Shown: positions 1 to 6,316, counted from the stretch's first letter. The stretch is DNA of 7,324 nt from an uncultured Clostridia bacterium (GCA_934403665.1 CAKRUL010000062.1:1-7324); one strand, 5' to 3'. Made by a program: numbers and translations. Notes: generated from the sequence alone by a model not told the origin.

Positions 1-1082
1 CCTGTAATGACCCTGACCGTCTGGGATAACATCCGACAGAACTCTTCTCTGTTGCACTTTTCCTCCCACATACCTCTCAAATCTGCAGGAACGATGTTAT
101 AAGTTTCAACAGCTGCATCCACAGCGTTTTTTGCCCAGGGAGAACATTTTTCCCGATATTCCGGCAGCCTCATGATTCCGTATTTTCCATTTTTGGAGAC
201 GATAAAAGTATAGTTATCCGCGCAGATATCGGATCTGGGGCGAACTCCGTTATTTCCCAATATTACATCAAAAGTTCCGAAGGGAATCACAATGTCGCCG
301 TCAAAAGTTCTCACTTGCCTGCCCGGCTCGCCCGATTCAACAAAATATTGTTCGTTGGGCAGCGCCCAAAGACTGTGTTCACCTTGGCTGATCAGCCTGC
401 CTCTGTTGGAATACAGGTAATATATATCGTCTTTTTCCATGTGCAGAGTCACAAAACTTGCATATCTGCCGCTATTTCGAAGATTTACCTCCTCTGAATT
501 TTCGCAGGGGATCTGCAGAATCATTTGATTTTCGCCATTGTAAACAACTGTCGACGAACCGTCAAACAGACTCTTAAATCCGGGAGGATCCGTCTCATAC
601 AGCTCGCCGAAATAAAACTCGTCTCCATACCCGATATCTTTGATGATTTTCTTTGTATTTAGGCTGTAGAGCACACGGTCACCGTACCAAGCTCCTGGGC
701 GAAGACATACCCCTTCCTTTAGCGCCATGCAGTGATCACCGTTAACGGATACCACCGTATATTTACATGGTACGAGACATTCTCCTCTTTCCGAATATAC
801 ACCCCAGCCACCGCTCCGCTTGACCATAACGATACTTGGGTTGCGATATGCAAATCTGATTTCCTGTTCGTCCTGCAGAATGCATTCGCCGTTCATGCTG
901 TAGAGAGAATAACGCCGGGTTTCCCAATCTCCTGTTTGGGTAATGTACGAATTCCGATTCACATTTACAATCTCAGAATCCTGAAACGGCACAACCATCT
1001 GATATGCAGGCTTGGAATCTGCCGCAAAGCTCAGATTTGAGAACAGTGTAATAAAAACACAAAGAATAACGATTTTTCTCAT
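1..1082 (-). CDS. Exported WG-repeat protein with C-terminal SLH domain (3' end outside window)
   Basis: This is the first 360 codons of a surface protein. Reading is open from the ATG at 1080-1082 to the left edge, so the C-terminus is missing. The start is set by a perfect GGAGGT (1091-1096) eight bases upstream. Residues 1-21 form a signal peptide: MRK, a hydrophobic run, then SFA|AD as likely cleavage site. The body contains degenerate WG-type repeats, for example GGWGVYSERGECLVPCKY (about residues 91-108), a similar unit around YYLYSNRGRLI, and NGKYGIMRL near residue 305. From about residue 316 (PWAKNAVDAAVETYNIVP, then NREEFCRML) it matches the S-layer-homology pattern, which anchors proteins to secondary wall polymers. 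I infer a wall-attached protein; its ligand is unknown. WG repeats give no enzymatic activity by themselves. A weak promoter may lie at TTGTAT (1174-1179) and TATAAA (1153-1158), but the 15-base spacing is short. A second SLH unit probably follows outside the window. Confidence 0.85.
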   Translation of the reverse strand, partial: MRKIVILCVFITLFSNLSFAADSKPAYQMVVPFQDSEIVNVNRNSYITQTGDWETRRYSLYSMNGECILQDEQEIRFAYRNPSIVMVKRSGGWGVYSERGECLVPCKYTVVSVNGDHCMALKEGVCLRPGAWYGDRVLYSLNTKKIIKDIGYGDEFYFGELYETDPPGFKSLFDGSSTVVYNGENQMILQIPCENSEEVNLRNSGRYASFVTLHMEKDDIYYLYSNRGRLISQGEHSLWALPNEQYFVESGEPGRQVRTFDGDIVIPFGTFDVILGNNGVRPRSDICADNYTFIVSKNGKYGIMRLPEYREKCSPWAKNAVDAAVETYNIVPADLRGMWEEKCNREEFCRMLSQTVRVIT

Positions 1083-1469
1083 GGATTATTACCTCCGTTT
1101 TGTGTTTGATTTTTTCAACCGTCCCATCCGCATCCACCGTTAACACTTACAGTTTATATTGCCTGTATATGAAATACAACGCAGATACGGAAACTTAACA
1201 AAACTTTAATTTGAGATAGAGATTACAGTCGAATGCATTTCCCCCCCTAGTTGCAATTTCCACATACAAAAAGCGGCCGAAAACACTCAGCCGCTCCGGC
1301 ATGCCGTTTTTTTATTTATTTGTTTTCTTTCTCCATTTGTACACGATAGATCATTCTCTTGAGCCGTTTCGATTTTCAGCCAGTGTGCCATTAACTACCT
1401 GATTATTTTTGCAATGAATGTAAAAATGTCTCTGGAAAATATAATACTGTCCATTTTGACGCAGAACAG
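1083..1469. other. Intergenic region with orphan terminator and promoter of the SLH gene
   Basis: No convincing gene is present. The part next to 1082 should hold the minus-strand promoter and leader of the SLH gene. It also has a seven-C run near 1241-1247. The hairpin at 1268-1313 is described separately. On the minus strand, 1316-1375 reads as an open stretch ending RMIYRVQMEKENK then TAA, directly before that hairpin. This could be the last codons of a lost gene, but it is too short to assign. From 1395 the plus strand is open in the frame of the gene at 1470. Confidence 0.5.
1268..1313. terminator. Two-way hairpin terminator with no intact gene feeding it
   Basis: On the minus strand AGCGGC (1295-1290) pairs with GCCGCT (1277-1272), followed by a T run at 1272-1268, a standard Rho-independent layout. 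On the plus strand AAAAAGCGGC (1268-1277) can pair with GCCGTTTTTT (1303-1312), and seven T follow at 1307-1313. No intact gene ends into it from either side. It may be the leftover of a lost minus-strand gene, or an attenuator in the leader of the SLH gene about 190 bases downstream. Confidence 0.6.
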
Positions 1470-1697
1470 ATGTCTCAAATAGCACCTTCGACTATTATTG
1501 ATTTCATGGATACTCTTTTAGAATGGACCGATATTCTACATAATTTAACAGAGAGCCAACGAAAGATTCTTTTGTTGGAATATATATCCGGGTATTCAAA
1601 TGCGGAAATTGCGAGAAAATTAGGAGTCACAAGACAAGCTGTTTTTAGATGTAAAAAACGGGCTATGAAAAAAATAAAAAAAGAACTTTATCCATAA
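1470..1697 (+). CDS. Sigma-70 region 4-like helix-turn-helix protein, start uncertain
   Basis: This is a 75-residue DNA-binding protein. Residues 26-73 carry the sigma region 4 pattern: LTESQRKILLLEYISGYSN, then AEIARKLGVTRQAVFRCKKR (recognition helix around 53-64) and a basic tail. It lacks sigma region 2, so it is either a small regulator of the kind found in prophages and bacteriocin loci or a sigma fragment. The ATG at 1470 has no visible ribosome binding site. The same frame stays open back to 1395 and reads YFCNECKN and then HFDAEQ before the ATG, with a Cys-x2-Cys pair, but contains no ATG, GTG or TTG. I therefore suspect a longer protein whose 5' end was cut off or altered. The next gene starts 97 bases downstream on the same strand and may be co-transcribed. 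The target promoter is unknown. Confidence 0.7.
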   Translation: MSQIAPSTIIDFMDTLLEWTDILHNLTESQRKILLLEYISGYSNAEIARKLGVTRQAVFRCKKRAMKKIKKELYP

Positions 1698-1794
1698 TAC
1701 AAATATAGAGAATTTTAAAACAAAACAAGGGTTCTAATAACAAAATTAAGATACTAGATTTGACTCTATCCAGTTTTTAGAAGGAGGCATTCTT

Positions 1795-2025
1795 ATGAAT
1801 AATGAGCTATTACAATTAGCTGCTACGCAAGGCATTTGGGCCGTGCTCTTCGTTATACTACTCTACTACATACTTAAAAATCAGGCGAATAGAGATTTAC
1901 GGCAAGAAGAAAGAGAAAAAAAATACCAGGAATTGTTACAAGGGCTGGTTGATAAATTTGATATTATAAGGGATATTCAGGATAATGTTACTACAATTAA
2001 AAACAAAATGAACAAAACAAAATAG
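1795..2025 (+). CDS. BhlA/UviB-family holin-like peptide
   Basis: This 76-residue peptide has the BhlA/UviB layout. A short polar N-terminus (MNNELLQLAATQG) leads into one membrane helix at about residues 12-27 (IWAVLFVILLYYI). A highly charged, coiled-coil-like segment (about 29-75) follows, rich in Lys, Glu, Gln and Asp. Family members are phage- or bacteriocin-associated proteins proposed to permeabilise the cytoplasmic membrane and release a lysin or bacteriocin. The start is well supported by AAGGAGG (1781-1787) seven bases before the ATG. It follows the sigma-like gene in the same direction. A lysin or bacteriocin gene would be expected next, but none is present, so the cassette may be a remnant or may serve a partner elsewhere. 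No clear terminator follows the stop. Membrane action is inferred from the family only. Confidence 0.82.
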   Translation: MNNELLQLAATQGIWAVLFVILLYYILKNQANRDLRQEEREKKYQELLQGLVDKFDIIRDIQDNVTTIKNKMNKTK

Positions 2026-2380
2026 TAGCCTGAAATTTTCTATATTCTTAAGCAAAAAGACATTCGGTTGTGTAATGTTATCCGATATGGCTTTTGCCTT
2101 CTTGATGAGATTTATATAGTCGCTTAATGCTGCCGAGGACGGGAATACAGAGAACCTTGGACTCCCATAGGTTCTGAAATGTGCGAGAAAATATGTTTTC
2201 ACAAGAGAAAATCAAAACAGCTTTAAAACTTATCATCAATGTGGATTGGTGATAAAAAAGATCCGCACCCCCGTCCTCATTTTGTCCGCACCCCCGCCTC
2301 CCTCAATTATACATCATCTGCCGGAAACAGTCTTGATCTTATTGTATACCCTTTTACAAACATTATCATTGAAAACAATT
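2026..2380. other. Gene-free region, possible insertion-sequence debris
   Basis: No intact gene is seen. Near 2185-2240 the plus strand has a short open stretch reading MFSQEKIKTALKLI before a stop at INVDW. It resembles the start of IS3-type OrfA proteins, but the match rests on about a dozen residues. A 23-base-period C-rich direct repeat lies at 2262-2305. An overlapping minus-strand frame (1936-2202) covers the 3' end of the holin-like gene and has no ribosome binding site, so I do not call it. Confidence 0.4.
2262..2305. repeat. C-rich direct repeat, possible IS terminus
   Basis: TCCGCACCCCCG occurs exactly at 2262-2273 and 2285-2296. Each copy is followed by a similar C/T-rich tail ending in CTCA. 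The copies are 23 bases apart and stand out from the AT-rich surroundings. IS21-type elements carry multiple short direct repeats at their ends, so this may be one end of a lost element. That is inference: no transposase or partner end is present in the window. Confidence 0.5.
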
Positions 2381-3478
2381 TTACATTCGTATAATTTTTT
2401 TCACAACGGGCAATCTTGATACGATATAACAACAGATAAACGAGACGAAGCAAACCGACCAAAATCCCCCCATGATATATAAAAACGGCGCCCCGTTGTA
2501 TGACACAGCTTTGTTGAATGCGGTTAAAATCATGGGGTGTAAAATGTATACTCCAAAGCTTAATTTCGATAATAAAATGATTACGTTTTTTACTTTACCG
2601 CGGTTTATATCTTGTAATTGATTTATTAGGTAAAAAACTCCCACTGCATATATGAAAATAAATATGTTCATATTAGAATATCCGTTTTTGTAATCTCCGG
2701 TGAATTGAACATATAAAATTGTAACCAGAACAGATACGACTCCGGCAATGCAAGTTCCCCACTTTTTCCATTTTTGATCAAATCCAATGTGCGCTATATA
2801 CCATCCGGTCAAATAATATGTCGTAAATCCGCAAAAGAAATCCAAATAAAACCGATCCGCAAACGCACTCAAATAACCGGCCGGCTCCCAGATCAGGGAC
2901 AGCCCCTGTATCACCGGCATCGTAAATTGTACAGGCAAAGATATGCCGATAAACAACAAAACCATGTTTTTATTTGCTCTGCAGACAAACGTCCGCAGAA
3001 AAGGCGTAATAAGATATAACCCGATTGCCATGTACAAATACCACATATGATAGTGACCGTTAACAAATGAACGGACAACATCCTTAACAGGAAACGCCTC
3101 CCCTTTCATAAGCGGTGGAATAGCGCTGTACACAACAGCATAAACGGCCGACCAGACAATCAGCAAAAAAACGATATTCTTAATATTTTTTCCAAACAAT
3201 TTTCGGACGGAAACATCCTTATTTTCGTCCAGCATCAAGGCACCGGATACCATCACAAACAACGGAACGCCCACTCGTGAAATGCTGTCAAAAATATTTC
3301 CCAGAGTAAATCCCGATATTGTTCCGCTTCCGGTTACAAAAATGGCGCTTATATGCGTCATAATAACCGCTGATACGGCAAGAATTCTTGCAATGTCCAA
3401 CGACAGAACACGCTCATTTGTACTTTTCTCACACAATAAATCGTCTTTTTTCAAATTTTCCACCATCTGCTGATACAT
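2381..3478 (-). CDS. Acyltransferase-3 family integral membrane protein (OafA/WecH-like)
   Basis: This 365-residue polytopic protein probably transfers an acetyl or similar acyl group to a surface sugar or lipid at the cytoplasmic membrane. Family marks are the first-helix motif LDIARILAVSAVIMTH with Arg31 and His42, GVPLFVMVSGALML (70-83), HYHMWYLYMAIGLYLITPFLR split around residues 142-162, and LSFGVYILHPMI near 306-317. About ten hydrophobic segments are visible, and the length is normal for the family. The substrate cannot be read from sequence. The start is uncertain: the first ATG (3478) has no ribosome binding site. A TTG at codon 9 (3452-3454), preceded by GGTGG five bases upstream, would give a protein starting at KKDDLLCEK and is a good alternative. 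The same frame upstream holds a 16-codon ORF ending in TAA at 3506-3508. No neighbouring glycan genes are present and no strong terminator follows. Confidence 0.88.
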   Translation of the reverse strand: MYQQMVENLKKDDLLCEKSTNERVLSLDIARILAVSAVIMTHISAIFVTGSGTISGFTLGNIFDSISRVGVPLFVMVSGALMLDENKDVSVRKLFGKNIKNIVFLLIVWSAVYAVVYSAIPPLMKGEAFPVKDVVRSFVNGHYHMWYLYMAIGLYLITPFLRTFVCRANKNMVLLFIGISLPVQFTMPVIQGLSLIWEPAGYLSAFADRFYLDFFCGFTTYYLTGWYIAHIGFDQKWKKWGTCIAGVVSVLVTILYVQFTGDYKNGYSNMNIFIFIYAVGVFYLINQLQDINRGKVKNVIILLSKLSFGVYILHPMILTAFNKAVSYNGAPFLYIMGGFWSVCFVSFICCYIVSRLPVVKKIIRM

Positions 3479-3977
3479 TGATCTGCCAAATCTTTTCCGG
3501 ACAACTTATCTCTCTGAATAAAACAAAGGATCCAGATGCAGCATAACTTCTTTCATCTATTCTCCCATATCTATTAGATGACATCAATAGTTTTTTTAAA
3601 TTGCGTTTCAACCATTCAGGAATTAATAGTTATCCATTGTGCACTCTTTCATTTCCCTTTAAAAGAAATATTATCAAAAGGTTTACATCTATAAGTTAAA
3701 TCCGTGCTTATAGTTAAATCTTTAATCGGAGGTGGTTCAAATGAACAAATAATAAAACCCAAAGGATTCCCATATACATTTTCTCTAATATGTCGGATAT
3801 TCCTCATTTCTCACATAGAACTTCCGCACAATTACACTTTTAACAAATTTTTCTCAAAGAAAAGAGTAGTGAGCAAATGAAAAATTTCCATATCATCATA
3901 TAGAGACACTATATGCCGAATTTTCTATCAATTAAACTAGTACAAGCTTATTTGGTTTTTGAAAGGAGATCCTAATT
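3479..3977. other. Divergent intergenic region with short upstream ORFs and a direct repeat
   Basis: This stretch separates the minus-strand acyltransferase from the plus-strand 318-residue gene and should hold both promoters; I could not place either with confidence. It contains a 16-codon minus-strand ORF (3506-3556) behind GGGAGA. It also has an AT-rich near-repeat, TATAAGTTAAATC (3690-3702) and TATAGTTAAATC (3709-3720), and a plus-strand ATG-AAC-AAA-TAA (3741-3752) behind GGAGGTGG. The rest is AT-rich with nothing recognisable. Confidence 0.5.
3506..3556 (-). CDS. Possible 16-codon leader ORF upstream of the acyltransferase
   Basis: ATG at 3554-3556 opens MKEVMLHLDPLFYSER and ends at TAA (3506-3508). 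It has a better ribosome binding site (GGGAGA, 3561-3566, about five bases away) than the annotated acyltransferase start. It is in the same frame as the acyltransferase and 27 bases upstream of its first ATG. It may be a translated leader, or the original 5' end of the gene cut off by a nonsense change. Coincidence is also possible. Confidence 0.25.
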   Translation of the reverse strand: MKEVMLHLDPLFYSER

Positions 3978-4934
3978 ATGAGCACGTTAAAATTTAACAG
4001 TAAGAGCCCCTATCTGATTTACAGCAACTATCCCGAACAAATTCAAGGAATCGGCACGAACGACCACTATACGACTGAAGCAACAATCAACGCAAATCAG
4101 GAGTACACTGTCTTTCTCTATCATTTTAATGTTTCCAGCGTTAAACAGCGTATTGGAGTCGCGATTAAAAATACCGGCAGTTCTCCGTTGACCGTAACCT
4201 ATCTGGGCGGAGGCATTTTAACGGGCAACGGCGCATTTGACAACTGCGCGACGTTAGCACATTACTGTGTTAACAATGCAGCCGGCACATCATGCAGAGC
4301 TGTCAGCAATCTGGCTGCTAACACTGCAGCATTTATGGCTTACAATGATTCTTCCAGCGGACAATATACCGTGGCAAAGATTCGCTTCAAAACAAACTGT
4401 ACAGCTAAAGTCCGCGTTTTCCATGGAGGAACAAACACTGCTATCAGTAATATAACACCTGCCAAAGTATTTACGATGACACAGGATGTTGGGAGCTCTC
4501 TTACCGGTGAATCTTCCCGAACATCGGCTTCTCGAATTGATTTAGAAAAAGAAGCCACCGTTGGAGTTGATGACAACAATAACCCCATTACTAATTTCAA
4601 TTTATTTGAACATCCTGTAGACGATAATGAAAATGAATACCAGGATCTTACAAATTGCGAAAGCCATAATCCCTACAGTTCAACAATAGTATGTGGAAAT
4701 TTTGAACAGATCTATACGTTGACAATGATTGGAAAGAAGAACAAAACACTCCGCTTGACCCCAAACACCTATCCTGCCCAGTTGATTACTTACACAAGTA
4801 CGACCGGAAGCTGGACAAAGCAGCCTAAACTTACCTCCGGATATTTTACAATTCCGATTCAAAGCAATACAGAAACAGTAAAAATCATTTTAACAGGGGG
4901 AAATTCGGGAAATTACTCCTGTACACTTGTCTGA
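3978..4934 (+). CDS. Unrecognised 318-residue polar protein
   Basis: I do not recognise a family. The start is firm: AAAGGAGAT (3962-3970) lies just before the ATG. There is no signal peptide and no membrane segment. The composition is rich in Thr, Ser, Asn and Gly with seven Cys and alternating polar/hydrophobic runs, which suggests beta-rich folding. Two parts are visible. Residues 1 to about 170 include TTEATINANQEYTVFLYHFN and VAIKNTGSSPLTVTYLGG, which looks like a beta-sandwich edge. After a Ser/Thr linker (SSLTGESSRTSAS), a second part runs from about 190 to the end, LTGGNSGNYSCTLV. Structural surface, spore-coat or phage-type roles are all compatible, and none is shown. The gene stands alone, about 500 bases from the divergent acyltransferase, and is followed by a strong terminator at 5086-5131, so it is probably a single-gene transcript. 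Confidence 0.8.
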   Translation: MSTLKFNSKSPYLIYSNYPEQIQGIGTNDHYTTEATINANQEYTVFLYHFNVSSVKQRIGVAIKNTGSSPLTVTYLGGGILTGNGAFDNCATLAHYCVNNAAGTSCRAVSNLAANTAAFMAYNDSSSGQYTVAKIRFKTNCTAKVRVFHGGTNTAISNITPAKVFTMTQDVGSSLTGESSRTSASRIDLEKEATVGVDDNNNPITNFNLFEHPVDDNENEYQDLTNCESHNPYSSTIVCGNFEQIYTLTMIGKKNKTLRLTPNTYPAQLITYTSTTGSWTKQPKLTSGYFTIPIQSNTETVKIILTGGNSGNYSCTLV

Positions 4935-5085
4935 TCTCTGAAAAAGCGAAAGATATCACATAAATCAGATAAGTTTCCGAATCCTCAACAGAGTATCCGT
5001 ATATAGATTTACTCTCAAACAAGTAACGGAACTATATATACCTTCCCGGTTCCCATAACTTTTTCCATTCATTATCCTCATTTCT

Positions 5086-5131
5086 CAGCGAAAAGAGCCC
5101 TGTGTGCAGACCCGCAGGGCTCTTTTAGCTG
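5086..5131 (+). terminator. Strong Rho-independent terminator after the 318-residue gene
   Basis: AAAAGAGCCCTG (5091-5102) pairs perfectly with CAGGGCTCTTTT (5115-5126) across a 12-base loop. After a one-base mismatch, CAGC (5086-5089) can also pair with GCTG (5128-5131). The A and T runs at the stem ends let it work in both directions, so it may also stop transcripts leaving the adjacent IS element. Confidence 0.85.
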
Positions 5132-5156
5132 AAATGGTCGATAATATAAAAACCAT

Positions 5157-5175
5157 CCCCGCGTCAAACGCGGGG
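5157..5175. repeat. IS200 subterminal hairpin, right (tnpA-distal) end
   Basis: CCCCGCGT (5157-5164), loop CAA, ACGCGGGG (5168-5175): a perfect 8-bp stem. It matches the hairpin at 5723-5741 in 18 of 19 positions, in the same orientation, as expected for IS200-class ends. Confidence 0.85.
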
Positions 5176-5254
5176 TTGTTCATTTTAACGGGCATAGCCC
5201 TTGTTCCTCGCGGACGTGTCGAACACGTAAGCGATCTGCCACCTGCGTGTGACT

Positions 5255-5627
5255 TTACTTACGTTTTTTACTCTTGAAAGGATTTGCCTCCGGCATACTT
5301 AATTGTTCACCAAGTTTATCCTCTTCCAACTGATGCTTGATATACTCCGCAATTCGGGCAGTGTTCTTGCCTACTGTATCTACATAATATCCTTTGCACC
5401 AAAATTCTCTATTTCTATATTTGTACTTCAACTCCCCGAATTGCTCATAGATCATCGTTGCACTTTTGCCTTTGAGATATCCTACAAATGCTGAAACCTT
5501 AGAATTATACCTATTTCCCTCTTTTTTCTCCGTAGAAAACTTGCCTTCTGTATTTCGGCGCGAATACAATGTGATATTTGCAATTCCATTTTGAATGCGC
5601 TAAACTATGAATGTCATTAAGACCCAT
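5255..5627 (-). pseudogene. tnpA: IS200-type Y1 transposase TnpA, internal deletion and frameshift
   Basis: The gene starts at ATG 5625-5627 with GGAGGA (5633-5638) upstream. It reads MGLNDIHSLAHSKWNCKYHI, then VFAPKYRRQVFYGEKRGK, and stops at TAG 5511-5513. These are the family's conserved first residues. In a shifted frame the DNA just before 5500 continues as REIGIILR, so a one-base indel lies in the purine run near 5517-5530. The C-terminal half then resumes at about 5497 in another frame: VSAFVGYLKGKSA, YKYRNREFWCKGYYVDTVGK, then ARIAEYIKHQLEED, which includes the expected catalytic Tyr in EYIKHQ. The 30-35 residues normally between these parts, including the metal-binding HUH (DHIHM) motif, are missing. 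The product cannot be an active transposase. The 104-codon frame at 5255-5569 is only the C-terminal part with an out-of-frame beginning. Confidence 0.9.
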
Positions 5628-5720
5628 GTTAATCCTCCTTCTTATACTTAATGCAGTTGGCAGACCGCATTTTGATTTTAAGAATTGGAGGATTTCTGGT
5701 CAAATGCATAGCATTCACGG

Positions 5721-5743
5721 AACCCCGCGTCTAACGCGGGGTT
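5721..5743. repeat. IS200 subterminal hairpin, left (tnpA-proximal) end
   Basis: AACCCCGCGT (5721-5730), loop CTA, ACGCGGGGTT (5734-5743): a 10-bp perfect stem about 95 bases upstream of the tnpA start. It is the partner of the hairpin at 5157-5175. Between it and tnpA lies a small AATGC-ATA-GCATT stem (5703-5715), in the place where IS200 leaders are usually structured. Confidence 0.85.
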
Positions 5744-5753
5744 TTCTTATAAC

Positions 5754-5786
5754 AAAAAGACTGCTTGGCATTGCGCCTTGCAGTCT
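5754..5786 (-). terminator. Terminator of the polymerase/YolD operon
   Basis: On the minus strand AGACTGC (5786-5780) pairs with GCAGTCT (5764-5758), with an inner GGC/GCC pair (5777-5775 with 5769-5767), followed by a T run (5758-5754). It lies 44 bases after the YolD-like stop codon. The IS200 end begins within about 10 bases of the T run. Confidence 0.85.
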
Positions 5787-5830
5787 ATTTATCTCTGTAT
5801 TCAATTCGTTCGGTCGCATGGCAAGCGACA

Positions 5831-6259
5831 TTATTCCAGCGATGAGAACAGCTCCCCGTCAATGCTTAGAACGTCATCCATTGGAATCTTCGTGCCATCC
5901 TGCATGGTAATCCGGCGCTCAAAATCATCGACCTTTTTGACCGCGCCGGTTGCTGTTAGGTATTTGCCGCCAGCCTTCCGCTCATCGGGCTGGAAGTAGG
6001 CAATGGTGACTTCCGGCGCTTCATCAAGGGCTTCCATGAGAAGCTGATACTTCATGTCCAATGCAGTCAGAGCTTCCTCGTCAAGCTCAATCCTTTCGTC
6101 GATCAGACGCCCGATTTCCTTGATGGCGGACTCATATCCGGTGAGTGCTGCGAAGGGCGCGAACTGCGCTGCTCGATCTGACATCGGCATCTGCGGTCGC
6201 GTCTTGGAGACGTGGTGAGGGAGTCCCATAATCTCATCATATTTGCATTTCATGTGCAT
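5831..6259 (-). CDS. YolD-like protein, partner of Y-family DNA polymerase
   Basis: This 142-residue soluble protein belongs to the YolD-like family. Typical marks are the N-terminal block YDEIMGLPHHVSKTRPQMPM, then SDRAAQFAPFAALTGYE (about residues 7-43). A helical acidic stretch IDERIELDEEAL follows, then a C-terminal beta part with RRITMQDGTKIPMDDVLSIDG. In Firmicutes such genes sit beside UmuC/DinB-type polymerases (for example yolD-uvrX in Bacillus) and are thought to act as UmuD-like accessory factors in SOS mutagenesis; the biochemical role is poorly defined. The start at 6257-6259 is fixed by AAAGGAG about seven bases upstream; a second ATG two codons on is less well spaced. It is the last gene of the minus-strand cluster, 57 bases after the frameshifted gene, and ends at a strong terminator. 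No LexA-type box was seen within the window. Confidence 0.87.
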   Translation of the reverse strand: MHMKCKYDEIMGLPHHVSKTRPQMPMSDRAAQFAPFAALTGYESAIKEIGRLIDERIELDEEALTALDMKYQLLMEALDEAPEVTIAYFQPDERKAGGKYLTATGAVKKVDDFERRITMQDGTKIPMDDVLSIDGELFSSLE

Positions 6260-6316
6260 CCCGCATCTCCTTTCACAGATAGGGGGAAAGACGTTCTTTT
6301 ACTTCAAACCTGAGAA

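Larger units (their letters stand above)
5140..5750 (-). mobile_element. IS200-type element, decayed (approximate ends)
   Basis: This is a small element of the IS200/IS605 class with one tnpA reading frame on the minus strand and near-identical GC-rich subterminal hairpins at both sides (5157-5175 and 5721-5743). Such elements have no terminal inverted repeats; their Y1 transposase recognises these hairpins and moves single-stranded DNA. The exact ends are not visible because target duplication is absent in this class, so both boundaries are estimates. The element sits in the narrow gap between two convergent terminators (5086-5131 and 5754-5786), a typical neutral landing site. The transposase is broken, so the copy cannot move by itself but could be mobilised in trans if a relative is active. 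No tnpB is present. Confidence 0.85.

Noticed and set aside
732..1040. 102-codon plus-strand frame
   Set aside because: It lies antisense within the SLH/WG gene, which has a signal peptide, repeats and a good ribosome binding site; this frame shows no family signal.
1206..1238. Ten-codon minus-strand ORF behind a G7 run in the SLH leader
   Set aside because: The G run is a poor ribosome binding site match and nothing else supports translation.
1936..2202. 88-codon minus-strand frame
   Set aside because: It overlaps the 3' end of the holin-like gene, has no ribosome binding site, and its C-terminal part is just the antisense of that gene.
3429..3611. 60-codon minus-strand frame over the acyltransferase start
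   Set aside because: It is out of frame with the acyltransferase and overlaps its N-terminus; no recognisable protein signal.
5157..5743. Two near-identical GC-rich palindromes considered as CRISPR repeats
   Set aside because: There are only two copies almost 550 bases apart flanking a transposase gene, which is the IS200 pattern, not an array.
5611..5910. 99-codon plus-strand frame across the IS end
   Set aside because: It runs antisense through the tnpA start, the IS hairpin, the terminator and the YolD-like 3' end, so it is not a plausible gene.
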